Assembly: GCA_029260165.1 (NCBI GenBank) | Contig: JAJDDT010000097.1 | Coordinates: forward strand, 1 to 64,000 | DNA length: 64,000 bases | Direction: 5' to 3' | Origin: Phycisphaerae bacterium | Lineage (GTDB): Bacteria > Planctomycetota > Phycisphaerae > UBA1845 | Shown: positions 1 to 8,082 of the stretch, one piece after another | How positions within the stretch are numbered: position 1 is the first letter of the stretch | Layout of the letters: every line of letters starts with the position of its first letter | Notes under the pieces: model-generated | The model's database searches: none | What the model was told of the DNA's origin: nothing | Seen by the model: the letters and a program-made list of their open reading frames with translations, nothing else | Position numbers and translations under genes: made by a program

Positions 1-322
1 TACGACTTTCGCCAGGATCATCCCAGCTTCCCCCGGAGTCCGCCATTACTGGGCTACCGCAGTTAAAGACTGGGACAATATCCCGCCAATCATCCCCCGG
101 GAGACCCGGCTTTCATAGTTTCTTGTGGCTGACGGAAACACGAAAGGACGTCAGCTTGCAATCGCGCCGCCCACAAGGGGCGACGCTGCAGAATGCATAC
201 CTGCAGGACACCACGATCGTACCCGCCGATTTCGTCATGCACCCTCACCCACGCATGTGACCGGAAGGCAGGAGGGTTCCGCCTCATCAACAACGAGGGC
301 AGGCAATCCCCATGTCACCCGT
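1..322. other. Left-edge region without a recognisable gene
   Basis: No reading frame here has a believable protein. The stretch begins at the window edge and ends at the stop codon of the minus-strand pyrophosphorylase gene. It holds a short GC-rich palindrome around 97-114 (CCCGGGAGACCCGG) and a dispersed repeat at 131-245. I looked for a riboswitch in the G-rich minus-strand sequence of the first 120 bases and could not match it to any known class. Confidence 0.5.
131..245. repeat. 115-bp dispersed repeat, copy 1
   Basis: This segment aligns without gaps to 34150-34264, with about 96 of 115 positions identical by hand count. Its centre contains the imperfect palindrome GCCGCCCACAAGGGGCGAC followed by GCTGCA, a member of the hairpin family (family A) seen repeatedly between genes in this window. 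The flanking 50 bases downstream (ACGATCGTACCCGCCGAT is identical in both copies) are shared only by these two copies. It may be a small non-autonomous mobile element; no coding capacity or clear target duplication is visible. Confidence 0.75.
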
Positions 323-1729
323 TCAACACCGAAGCAACAGCGTTTCACCCGACGCTATCTTCCGATCCGTCCCCGTTTCCCGCTCCATCAGCGCCGGTTC
401 ATCATCCGCGTAACCCGGCGAAATCTCCAGCACGCAATCCGGCTCCCCCCCCGCCTTCGTCGGCACCGACACCCCGCACGCTCCCATCCACCTGGCCGAC
501 CGTCGCACAATATCCCGCTTCGCTGTCGCCACGCTGTCCACACCCTGTGCGTTCTTCACCGGTGAAAATCGCTCCGCACGATCCGTCTTCAGCAACATCG
601 TTTTGTCAGCCAATGACAACGCATCAAATACGAACATCTCAAGCTTCACCGCATTCGGGGCGTCGGCTGTCCCGGCCTGCCCGGTACTCAGATCAACCGC
701 GTGAACCTTCTTGCCCGCACGATGCCATGGGAGCGACACCCGCCCGTCACCACCCGTGACCGACTCAACGAACGCAACATCGAGCATATGCACGGCGATG
801 TTGGCCAGATCAAACATCCGCCCGCCCGATTCGTTCTTCCTGCCCGTCATCTCAACCGGGAAATCGCTGTACTCGACGATCCGCAACTCCCCGCCAATGT
901 CAACGAACACACCAACCTTCTCGTCGTCAGACGCCTTGCCAACCGTCAGGCTCGACATCTGCGAACCCTTCGTCACATGCGCCCCCACGAATTCCGGATC
1001 GACAGGCCTGACCAGTGGATTATCCACCTGAAAATAACTCAGAAACTCCACACCCCGGGCCTTCATGTCCCCCAGTATCCCGGTCTCCGCCAATGCGGTC
1101 AGGCTCCCGCCGTGACCGTTCGGCGACATCGCAATCCGATGCTTGTCCTCGAGGAGAATCTTTCCATCCACGCTCGCCACGGGAATCATCGACTGCGAAA
1201 AGAACAGCACGTCACCGCGACGCAAACCGAAGAAATCATGCTTTTCAAAAAACGAAACCGTTTCGCCATGATTCGCCCTGGACGTCATGACATACCAGGG
1301 CACGCGACATTCATACCGTTTGTTTGTCGCACCCACGCCCTCTGCAAAAATCTGAAACAGCGACGCCCCCGACACCGGACCGATCGGATACGCACCCTTC
1401 GGAATGTCCACCCCCAATCGGGTCGCCTGCCCCCCCGCCACCGTCATGGCTGCCACCCGTCCCTCACGAATAATCTGCTCACCTGCCGCCCGAACCCGCC
1501 GTCCCTCCATAACGTCAAGACACGCGGGCGCTGCAAATCCCGTCGGATCAACCGACTCATCGCTCTTGTGCGCCTGCGCCCACGCAGCCTGAAACCCCGA
1601 AAAATCAACAGACTCGATATCCGCCAGCAATTCCGCCCGCTTCGTCTCGTCCAGCTCATCCCAAAACGTCAGCAGATGCTCCTGCTCGTGCTCAACAAGT
1701 TGTGATCGGACAGCGTCAATAGCAGTCAT
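323..1729 (-). CDS. UDP-N-acetylglucosamine pyrophosphorylase-like enzyme (UDPGP/UAP1 family)
   Basis: Predicted cytoplasmic nucleotidyltransferase making a UDP-sugar (probably UDP-GlcNAc or UDP-GalNAc) from UTP and a sugar 1-phosphate. The nucleotide-binding loop reads AGGQATRLGVDIPKGAYPIG, close to the eukaryotic UAP1 loop. Further UAP1-like blocks follow: GHGGSLTAL for the uridine pocket, YFQVDNPLVRPVDPEFVG for the metal and sugar site, and VEYSDFP then FDLANIAVHML for the sugar site. At 468 residues it is of usual family length. I prefer the ATG at 1729 over a TTG nine bases upstream because GGGAG lies 11 bases before the ATG but only 2 before the TTG. It is not the bacterial GlmU type: no left-handed beta-helix acetyltransferase domain is present. 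Sugar specificity is not decided by sequence alone. Confidence 0.87.
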   Translation of the reverse strand: MTAIDAVRSQLVEHEQEHLLTFWDELDETKRAELLADIESVDFSGFQAAWAQAHKSDESVDPTGFAAPACLDVMEGRRVRAAGEQIIREGRVAAMTVAGGQATRLGVDIPKGAYPIGPVSGASLFQIFAEGVGATNKRYECRVPWYVMTSRANHGETVSFFEKHDFFGLRRGDVLFFSQSMIPVASVDGKILLEDKHRIAMSPNGHGGSLTALAETGILGDMKARGVEFLSYFQVDNPLVRPVDPEFVGAHVTKGSQMSSLTVGKASDDEKVGVFVDIGGELRIVEYSDFPVEMTGRKNESGGRMFDLANIAVHMLDVAFVESVTGGDGRVSLPWHRAGKKVHAVDLSTGQAGTADAPNAVKLEMFVFDALSLADKTMLLKTDRAERFSPVKNAQGVDSVATAKRDIVRRSARWMGACGVSVPTKAGGEPDCVLEISPGYADDEPALMERETGTDRKIASGETLLLRC

Positions 1730-1867
1730 AAATCTCAAAACTCCCTGTCATCCCGGGTGAAAATCGAGAAATCCCCCATGCGCGACCGATATATAGGTGC
1801 GGCTTACCACGAGGTCAACGCAGAATCGCGGGACAGCACGAGACCAGTCACAAGAGCAGCGAAAACC

Positions 1868-2797
1868 ATGAGACGACGAGACTTCCTGGCAGCGGGCGCC
1901 CTTGCCACCACCGCCCCACTCTCAAAAATCCTCGCCCAGGCCGCAAAACCGACGGCACATGTGGTCGAGGTGACCAGTGATTTCGTCGTCCGGGGTCGCC
2001 TCGTTCATGAACAGGTTCTCCACGAAATGATCGCCTCGACGCTCACCCACCTGACGGGCAAATCCAACGTCCGGGAGGCATGGAAATCGATCCTGAAACC
2101 CGACGACGTTATCGGACTCAAATGCAACAGCTCAGGGGCCGAGGGACTTGGCGTCAGCGAGTCATTCCTGGACGTCGTGATTGGCTCGCTCATGAACGCC
2201 GGTTTTGAAGGCAAACAAATCGTCGTCATCGAAGCGCCCGAGACCACTTATCGGACGCATGACGTGGTCAAGCCGGCCTTGGGATGGTCCGATAAACCGG
2301 TAACCTTCGCCAGCGGCTCCGACCAGTTGGCTTCCTGGCTCGATCAGGTGACGGCCATCGTCAACATCCCGTTTATCAAAACGCACAACATTGCCGGGAT
2401 GACCTGCACGATGAAAAATCTGTCACACGCCGTTGTGAAACACCCCGCACGTTATCACGGTCGGGGATGTTCACCCTTTATTGGTGATATTTACGCTCTT
2501 GATGCTGTCAGAAAGAAAGTGAGGCTTCATCTTGTCAATGGTCTGCGCATTGTTTACGACGGCGGCCCGGACACACGAGACGCGGGCATCTGGGACGCAG
2601 GCCTGATTTTCGGCAGTACCGACCCGGTGGCAACGGATGTTCAGGCGTTAGCGAGCATCAACTCGCAGCGTTCGATGCTGGGCCTCCCGACCATCGCCAA
2701 TCAATCAATCCAAACACCCTATCTCCCTCATGCCGCCCAATTGGGTTTGGGGACGACTGATCCATTCAGGACACGGATTGAGCGTGTACGGATTTAG
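1868..2797 (+). CDS. Tat-exported DUF362 family protein
   Basis: The protein starts with MRRRDFLAAGALATTAPLS, a twin-arginine signal ending near ILAQ-A, so the 309-residue product should be exported folded. The body carries DUF362 blocks: a VIGLKCN segment, a GFEGKQIVVIEA strand, and FIKTHNIAGMTCTMKNLSHA, the conserved part of this family. DUF362 proteins are often fused to or found near iron-sulfur proteins, but no CxxCxxC motif is visible here. The open frame extends upstream to 1757; I take the ATG at 1868 because the Tat signal begins there. The reaction is unknown. It is likely monocistronic and divergent from the pyrophosphorylase gene. Confidence 0.8.
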   Translation: MRRRDFLAAGALATTAPLSKILAQAAKPTAHVVEVTSDFVVRGRLVHEQVLHEMIASTLTHLTGKSNVREAWKSILKPDDVIGLKCNSSGAEGLGVSESFLDVVIGSLMNAGFEGKQIVVIEAPETTYRTHDVVKPALGWSDKPVTFASGSDQLASWLDQVTAIVNIPFIKTHNIAGMTCTMKNLSHAVVKHPARYHGRGCSPFIGDIYALDAVRKKVRLHLVNGLRIVYDGGPDTRDAGIWDAGLIFGSTDPVATDVQALASINSQRSMLGLPTIANQSIQTPYLPHAAQLGLGTTDPFRTRIERVRI

Positions 2798-2800
2798 GAT

Positions 2801-2818
2801 CGCAATCGTTCAATTGCG
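2801..2818 (+). terminator. Weak hairpin after the DUF362 gene
   Basis: CGCAAT and ATTGCG form a 6-bp stem with a 6-base loop a few bases after the stop codon. A run of three T bases in CCCTTTTC follows 15 bases later. It could be a weak terminator; the stem is short. Confidence 0.3.
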
Positions 2819-2839
2819 TGTTATAAAACCCTTTTCTGA

Positions 2840-2868
2840 TTGACACCGTCCCAATCGGTCGATAATCT
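2840..2868 (+). promoter_or_regulatory. Sigma-70 type promoter for the prepilin gene
   Basis: A perfect -35 box TTGACA (2840-2845) is followed after exactly 17 bases by TAATCT (2863-2868). A start site near 2875 would give a leader of about 435 bases before the prepilin start codon. Confidence 0.65.
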
Positions 2869-3309
2869 TTGAATAGTGCAACGGGCGGAGGTTCCGCCGG
2901 CGGCGATCATAAGCGTTTATATTTTTCAGCAATCATTCGTTCTTTTTCATTCATCGCCCTGCCGGTTCGATCGTTTATTCCGCATTCATTCCTGTTTCGT
3001 CCGTGGTTGTGTTGTTTGCGCTCGGGTTTTGCGCATCAGATGCGATCGGTTGCGACTCCCCTGGAGAATCTGACACACCCCGATTGCGTTGGGAGCGTGT
3101 CTGCGATAGTGTTTCCGGACTTGTTTGTTTTTGTACGGCGTTCGGTTTTTCGTGTGGTTCGGTTTTGAAGGGTTTTCAGTGTTCGGCGGTGTTGTGCCGC
3201 TAATCAGCCATTATGTGATTTTTTCCATTTGACTGAAGACTCGAATTTGAACCGGCACCGGCGACAGGACGACGCCAACCAGCCGTGCCGATGGCACAGG
3301 AGGATGACA
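2869..3309 (+). other. Long T-rich leader upstream of the prepilin gene
   Basis: About 440 bases without a convincing gene. Frames of up to 99 codons exist but lack ribosome sites and read as random protein. The stretch starts with a strong hairpin (GGCGGA-GGT-TCCGCC around 2883-2897) and is then unusually T-rich compared with its surroundings. It probably is the untranslated leader of the prepilin mRNA. No known riboswitch was recognised. Confidence 0.45.
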
Positions 3310-4290
3310 ATGTTGTCACGCAGAAAATGGCGGGGGTTTACCCTCATTGAGTTGCTTGTTGTGGTCGCGATCATCGCGTTGTTGATCTCGATCCTGCTCC
3401 CGAGTTTGTCTCGGGCGCGTGAGATCGCCAAGCGCACGGTGTGCGCTGCGAATATGAAGGGGATCGGCACGTCGTTCAAGATTTACGCGAACGACAACGA
3501 GGAGTCGTGGCCTGTTCCCGCACACGATGACCGGTCAGTCATCAGTGGGGACAACATCGAATACGCTAATATTGGCGTTGGTCAGGGTACAGTTGACGAA
3601 GGTGAGATGCCTGGTCGCGAAAGACCCTCGAACGGGAGCAATGCCGTCGACGACGACGAACCGTCCAAGCGACTTTCGGTGACGCGTGCGTTGTGGATGA
3701 TGGTTCGATCGGACGACATCACGCCCAAGCAGTTCATCTGCCCGAGCAGCGGGGATTCGCCTGACGATACGGAAGAGATCAACCGCTACTACGATTTCAA
3801 GGCAATCAACAACATCAGTTACGGATATCAGGTTCCGTTCGGTCCGTTTGATACGCGAGCCTCCGAAAACGTTGACACGCGTATGGTGTTGTCCGCGGAC
3901 AAGTCGCCGGGTATTACCCAAGCCATTCTTAGCGGCGACAATGTCGAGAATTACACGATTCAATCGCCCAATCGGGTGTGGACGCGTTTTAACTCGGGTA
4001 ACCACGGTGGTGCCGGTGCGGGTGAAGGGCAGAACTGCCTGTTTGCCGATGGTCACGCCGAATTCCTGAAGAAGCCGATTGTCGGTGTTGACTTCGACAA
4101 TATCTACACACACATGGATACGTTCGGAACAGGAGATGAGAGCGACCCGACGCCTCGGATCATCGGGACCAGTCCGCGTGACGGGACGCCGATGGATCCA
4201 TTCCCCGGGGAAGATGCTTTTGAAAGCAGCGGTGGCGGTGGTGGTGGTCTTGGCCGCTACTCTTCCACTGATTCTCTGATCTACCCATAG
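3310..4290 (+). CDS. Type II secretion/pseudopilin-like prepilin of the planctomycete type
   Basis: The N-terminus [19 protein letters not shown] is a classic type III prepilin signal: the prepilin peptidase would cut after Gly10 and methylate Phe, leaving a hydrophobic helix that ends in [14 protein letters not shown]. The next block, [19 protein letters not shown], and a C-terminal [12 protein letters not shown] are typical of the very large pseudopilin family of planctomycetes (DUF1559/H-X9-DG related). The tail is Gly-rich ([10 protein letters not shown]). Start: AGGAGG at 3298-3303 lies 6 bases before ATG 3310 but touches ATG 3304, so 3310 is preferred. A strong promoter lies about 440 bases upstream and a terminator follows, so the gene is monocistronic. 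The cargo or structure it forms is unknown; these proteins occur in dozens of copies per genome. Confidence 0.85.
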   Translation: MLSRRKWRGFTLIELLVVVAIIALLISILLPSLSRAREIAKRTVCAANMKGIGTSFKIYANDNEESWPVPAHDDRSVISGDNIEYANIGVGQGTVDEGEMPGRERPSNGSNAVDDDEPSKRLSVTRALWMMVRSDDITPKQFICPSSGDSPDDTEEINRYYDFKAINNISYGYQVPFGPFDTRASENVDTRMVLSADKSPGITQAILSGDNVENYTIQSPNRVWTRFNSGNHGGAGAGEGQNCLFADGHAEFLKKPIVGVDFDNIYTHMDTFGTGDESDPTPRIIGTSPRDGTPMDPFPGEDAFESSGGGGGGLGRYSSTDSLIYP

Positions 4291-4319
4291 TCGTTCCATT
4301 TGTTTTGGATGCTTTTACG

Positions 4320-4355
4320 ACCGGCAGCCCTCAATCGGGGGTTGCCGGTTTTTTT
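4320..4355 (+). terminator. Intrinsic terminator of the prepilin gene
   Basis: ACCGGCAGCCC pairs with GGGGTTGCCGGT across a 6-base loop, one G-U pair included, and is followed by seven T bases. This is a textbook rho-independent terminator 30 bases after the stop codon. Confidence 0.9.
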
Positions 4356-4450
4356 CTGGTGTCGTTGGTCGTTCCGGCGGGACGAATCCGATTCCTGTCG
4401 AATCGTCGTCTGCGCGTGGCTCAAATCTCGGGGGTCCATGGTGCATCACG

Positions 4451-4518
4451 ATTCGACTACCCCACTGCTAAAGACGGTGGGCCACCCAGCCGCGCCGCCC
4501 GCAGGGGACGACGCTACA
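4451..4518. repeat. Dispersed palindromic repeats, family B followed by family A
   Basis: Positions 4451-4488 match the family B element (ATTCGACT, CCCCAC, a short variable stem-loop, GTGGGCCACCC), and 4493-4518 match a diverged family A hairpin (GCCGCCC-GCAGGGGACGACGCTACA). The pair lies directly before the Nudix start codon, so the Nudix mRNA leader would contain it. Confidence 0.65.
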
Positions 4519-4526
4519 GAAGAATC

Positions 4527-4934
4527 ATGAATCAAAAACAGGGTGTTGTGGGTGTTGCGAGACGGGATGACCTGTGGTTGATGATCCAGCGGTCGGATCA
4601 TGTGATCGCGCCGCGGAAATGGTGTTTCCCCGGTGGTGGAGTCGAGTCTGGTGAGTCTGCTTCGGAGGCGGTTGTCCGGGAGCTTCGGGAGGAGTTGTCG
4701 TTGGAAACCGAGGCGATCGAGCGGGTCTGGGACTGGACACGAGGGGACGGACTTCTATCGCTTGAATGGTGGATGGTGCGAATCGTCGGTGGTACGCCAA
4801 CTCCCGATCCTGCGGAGGTTCGCGATTTTCGCTGGATGACGTCGTCCGAGATTCGCGTTCAACCGGACGTGCTTGCCAACAACATTTTGTTTCTGGATCA
4901 TTTCGAGCGAAACGGGAACGACGCGCAGGTGTAG
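4527..4934 (+). CDS. Nudix hydrolase
   Basis: A 135-residue single-domain Nudix protein, expected to hydrolyse a nucleoside diphosphate linked to another group, in the cytoplasm. The Nudix box runs from GGVESGE through RELREELSL, matching GX5EX7REUXEEXGU except that the last Gly is Ser. The three metal-binding Glu residues are present. Upstream, WCFPGGG is the usual strand before the box. I start at ATG 4527 because the sequence before it is repeat DNA; the open frame runs back to 4305. The Shine-Dalgarno is poor (AGAAGAATC). Substrate cannot be told. The gene is convergent with the epimerase gene. Confidence 0.85.
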   Translation: MNQKQGVVGVARRDDLWLMIQRSDHVIAPRKWCFPGGGVESGESASEAVVRELREELSLETEAIERVWDWTRGDGLLSLEWWMVRIVGGTPTPDPAEVRDFRWMTSSEIRVQPDVLANNILFLDHFERNGNDAQV

Positions 4935-4966
4935 CGGATTCACTATATTTTCAGTGTTTTGTGGTC

Positions 4967-5262
4967 TCGATCATTGCCTGGTTTTCCCGCCACCCACGAG
5001 GGGTGACGCTACACTGGTTGTTTGCAGAATGAGGTCTGTTTTTTGCTGATGGTGACGGCAGGTGCGAGCACCTGCCCTACGGCGGGTTCACCCTGATTGC
5101 GGAGTTTTGTGACTTCGATCATTGCCTGGTTTTCCCGTCACCCACGAGGGGTGACGCTACATTGGTTGTTTGCAGAATGAGGTCTGTTTTTTGCTGATGG
5201 TGACGGCAGGTGCGAGCACCTGCCCTACAGTTTTCCCGCCACCCACGAGGGGTGACGCTGCA
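4967..5262. repeat. 114-bp direct duplication plus partial third copy
   Basis: Positions 4967-5080 and 5115-5228 are two 114-bp copies differing at only two positions. Each contains a family A hairpin (CCACCCACGAGGGGTGACG), a unique middle, and a family C hairpin (GGCAGGTGCGAGCACCTGCC). A lone third family A hairpin lies at 5237-5262. The block fills the whole 344-base gap between the convergent Nudix and epimerase genes; nothing else was seen there. It could act as a bidirectional terminator, since both genes end into it. Confidence 0.85.
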
Positions 5263-5278
5263 TCCAGCCTGGACACAT

Positions 5279-6217
5279 TCAGACGGCGATTGATGCGTAG
5301 TAGTCGATCGCTTGTTTCAAACCTTCGTCGAAACTGACTTTCGTCTCGTACCCGATGAGCTGCCTGGCCTGGGTGATGTCGGCGAGCGAGTGCATCACGT
5401 CACCCTTTCGACGCGGGACGTAGTTGGTGGGGACCTTTTTTCCGAGCAGGTCGTTGATCGTCGCGATGATGTCGTTGACGCTGACTTTCTGTCCGCAGGC
5501 GATGTTGATGGCCTGGCCTTTTGTTTCACTTGCATTGGCTGCGAGGATATTTGCGTGGACGACGTTTTCGATGAACGTGAAATCGCGCGTCTGCGTACCG
5601 TCGCCGTACACCGTAGGCGGCTCGTCGTTGAGAATGGACGTCACAAACGCGGGGATGGCGGCTGCGTATTGACTCTTCGGGTCCTGCCTCGGTCCGAAGA
5701 CATTGAAATAGCGCAGGGCGATTGTTTCGAGACCGAAGCACTCGTAGAAGGCGCGACCATACATCTCGCCGGCGAGTTTCTGGACGGCGTACGGGCTTAG
5801 CGGTTCGGGTCGGATGGCTTCGTGTTTGGGGAGGACGTCGGTGTCGCCATAGGCGGAGCTGCTGGCTGCGTAAATGACGCGTCGGCAGTTGCGTTTGGTG
5901 GCAGCCATCAGGACGTTGAACGTACCATTGATGTTGGTGTCGTGGCTTGCAAACGGGTTGTCGACCGACCGCGGGACGGAGGGGATGGCGGCCTGGTGAA
6001 AGATCATGTCGATGTTGTCTGCGGCGTTGAGGCAGGTGTCGTAGTCGCGCATGTCGCCATCGATGATTTCGACACTGGACGCAACGTCCTCGAGATTGGT
6101 GCGTTTTCCGGTGCTGAAGTTATCGAGAACGCGGACGTTGTGCCCCTGCCCGACCAGACTGTGGACGAGATGTCCGCCGATGAAACCTGCTCCGCCGGTC
6201 ACGAGATAGTTGGCCAT
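5279..6217 (-). CDS. NAD-dependent nucleotide-sugar epimerase/dehydratase (extended SDR)
   Basis: A 312-residue extended SDR enzyme. The NAD site GGAGFIGGHLV is at residues 8-18, followed by NFSTGKRTNL and DGDMRD of the cofactor pocket. The catalytic part contains the Ser triplet in AASSSAYGD and YAVQK with the catalytic Tyr and Lys. FNVFGPRQDP and TFIENVVHAN are typical of UDP-glucose/UDP-N-acetylglucosamine 4-epimerases and close relatives. It probably converts a UDP-sugar for surface polysaccharide. No sugar gene is adjacent, but two other sugar-nucleotide or glycan loci are in the window. Exact substrate is undecided. Confidence 0.85.
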   Translation of the reverse strand: MANYLVTGGAGFIGGHLVHSLVGQGHNVRVLDNFSTGKRTNLEDVASSVEIIDGDMRDYDTCLNAADNIDMIFHQAAIPSVPRSVDNPFASHDTNINGTFNVLMAATKRNCRRVIYAASSSAYGDTDVLPKHEAIRPEPLSPYAVQKLAGEMYGRAFYECFGLETIALRYFNVFGPRQDPKSQYAAAIPAFVTSILNDEPPTVYGDGTQTRDFTFIENVVHANILAANASETKGQAINIACGQKVSVNDIIATINDLLGKKVPTNYVPRRKGDVMHSLADITQARQLIGYETKVSFDEGLKQAIDYYASIAV

Positions 6218-6636
6218 GATTGGTGGTTGCTCCGTCCTGTCGGTAGTTCGATCCGGCTCGCCCGACTTACCGGACGTTTGACTGTCCGGTCATGATAGTG
6301 GGGTTTCGGTGGGAAACCCAGCGTCGAATCTGACCTGCTTTCTACAAGGGTCCGCAACGGAATCGGCAGGCAGAACAAAGACACAACGATTCGACTCCCC
6401 CACCGCCAAAGGCGATGGGCCACCCGTCGAGCCCGACCGGATTTCTGCAGATGGTATCGTCGATTGGGGCTGGATGAGGTAGCAAAATGTCCGGCTGGTC
6501 CGGTTCGGGGACGTTGCGTCTCCCGGCATCTCAGACGGTTTATGGTGGTCGTTGCCGCGTACGGTGAACGCCCCTAGGATGGTCGGCGTGTTATTCGGAC
6601 GTTGGGCATCTCTCTTGTGACGAAGGAAAACTGACT
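6218..6636. other. Intergenic region between the divergent epimerase and aminopeptidase genes
   Basis: A 419-base gap that should hold the promoters for both divergent genes. A single family B repeat lies at 6388-6425. No credible small gene was found, and I saw no clear -35/-10 pair. Confidence 0.4.
6388..6425. repeat. Family B palindromic repeat, single copy
   Basis: GATTCGACTCCCCCACCGCC-AAA-GGCGATGGGCCACCC is the same design as the copies at 4451, 40797, 50459 and 60811: a conserved GATTCGACTCCCCCAC arm, a short variable stem around AAA or TAAA, and a conserved GGGCCACCC arm. Confidence 0.75.
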
Positions 6637-8082
6637 TTGCAAATCAAAATGGGCGGCGAGAAACAGCAGGTACGCGGGCATTTGTTGGTGTTGTGTTTCG
6701 CCGGGAAGACGCAGAAGACGGCGCGCGTTGACGGGTTGGTGATTGGTGGTTTGGCGGTTCCTGAGGCGGTCGGTGGGACGGTGGACATGTTGACGGGGGG
6801 GAAGGGTGTTGAGCGCGTGACGCTGGTGTCGTTGGGTGCTGAGAAGACGTGCAATGCTGAGGAGGTTCGGCGTGCGGGTGGAGCGATGGCGGGTTGTTTG
6901 TCGCGGGTGAAGTCGTCGCGGGCGGTGGTGGATTTTTCGCTGTTGGGGTCGTTTGCGGATGACGCGTGTGTTGGGGCGGTTTGTGAGGGATTGAGCCTGG
7001 GTTCGTTTCGGTTTGACAGGCACAAGACGCGGGCGGAGAAGGTGCCCGCCTGTGCTGTGACGCTGCGTGGTTTGAAGAAGAGTGCGGCGATGACGGCGGC
7101 GGTCAAGTGTGCGCGGGTGGTTTCGGATGGGACGAACCTGGCGCGCGAGTTGGGTCATGAGCCTGCAAACGTGATCAATCCGGTGACGCTTGCGAACAGG
7201 GTGAAGGCGATTGCGAAACGGAATGGGCTGACGTGCAGGGTGCTGGATGAGAAGCAACAGGCGCGGTTGAAGATGGGGGCGATGTTGGCGGTGGGTCAGG
7301 CGGGTTCGACGCCGTCGCGGTTGATTGTGTTGGAGCACAATTTGTCGGCGGGTGGGAAACCCGTGGTGCTGATTGGGAAGGCGATTACGTTTGATACGGG
7401 TGGTTATTCGCTGAAGGACAAGACGAATATCGTGGGGATGAAGTATGACAAGTGCGGGGGGATGGCGGTCATTGGGGCGATGCAGGCGATTGCGGCGCTG
7501 AAGTTGAAGGTGCCTGTGGTGGGTGTGATTGCGGCGGCGGAGAATATGATATCGGACAAGGCATATCGTCCGAATGATATCATCAAGGCGATGAACGGCA
7601 AGACGATCGAGATCATCTCGACGGATGCGGAAGGGCGGTTGGTGTTGGCGGATGCGTTGTGCTATGCGCAAAAGGTTTACAAGCCTCGTTGCATGGTGGA
7701 CCTTGCGACGTTGACGGGTGGTGTGGTGGTTGCGTTGGGGCATTTGCGGGGGGGGATATTTGCGAACGACGACAAGTTGGCGGATCGGTTGAAATTTGCG
7801 GGGGATCGGACCTATGAGCGGTTGTGGTCGTTGCCGATGGATGACGATTATTTTGAGCTGCTCAAGAGCGACGACTGTGACATGAAGAATTCGGCCGGTC
7901 GGGTGGCGCATGCGACGTTGGGGGCGGTGTTTTTGAAGCAGTTTGTCGATCCGAAGGTTGCGTGGGCGCATCTGGATATTGCGGGGGTTGCGACGACGGA
8001 AAAGGAGTTGCCGTATTGTCCGCGTGGTGGGACGGGGTTTGGTGTGCGGTTGTTGGTTGACTATTTGGAACGGTTGACGTGA
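6637..8082 (+). CDS. pepA: Leucyl aminopeptidase (M17 family)
   Basis: Cytoplasmic hexameric metalloexopeptidase that removes N-terminal residues from peptides. The two-metal site is visible: VLIGKAITFDTGGYSLKDK with the first Lys and Asp ligands, then STDAEGRL with the family signature NTDAEGRL (Asn replaced by Ser), and catalytic Lys and Arg in these blocks. Length 481 is normal. The start is TTG at 6637 with AAGGA about nine bases upstream; an ATG at 6649 is possible but lacks that spacing. It overlaps the next gene by four bases (GTGA), so it is translationally coupled to rmuC. Confidence 0.92.
   Translation: MQIKMGGEKQQVRGHLLVLCFAGKTQKTARVDGLVIGGLAVPEAVGGTVDMLTGGKGVERVTLVSLGAEKTCNAEEVRRAGGAMAGCLSRVKSSRAVVDFSLLGSFADDACVGAVCEGLSLGSFRFDRHKTRAEKVPACAVTLRGLKKSAAMTAAVKCARVVSDGTNLARELGHEPANVINPVTLANRVKAIAKRNGLTCRVLDEKQQARLKMGAMLAVGQAGSTPSRLIVLEHNLSAGGKPVVLIGKAITFDTGGYSLKDKTNIVGMKYDKCGGMAVIGAMQAIAALKLKVPVVGVIAAAENMISDKAYRPNDIIKAMNGKTIEIISTDAEGRLVLADALCYAQKVYKPRCMVDLATLTGGVVVALGHLRGGIFANDDKLADRLKFAGDRTYERLWSLPMDDDYFELLKSDDCDMKNSAGRVAHATLGAVFLKQFVDPKVAWAHLDIAGVATTEKELPYCPRGGTGFGVRLLVDYLERLT

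Noticed and set aside
1..120. G-rich minus-strand sequence considered as a riboswitch near the left edge
   Set aside because: It does not match the conserved core of cyclic-di-GMP, TPP, cobalamin or SAM elements as far as I can tell by eye.
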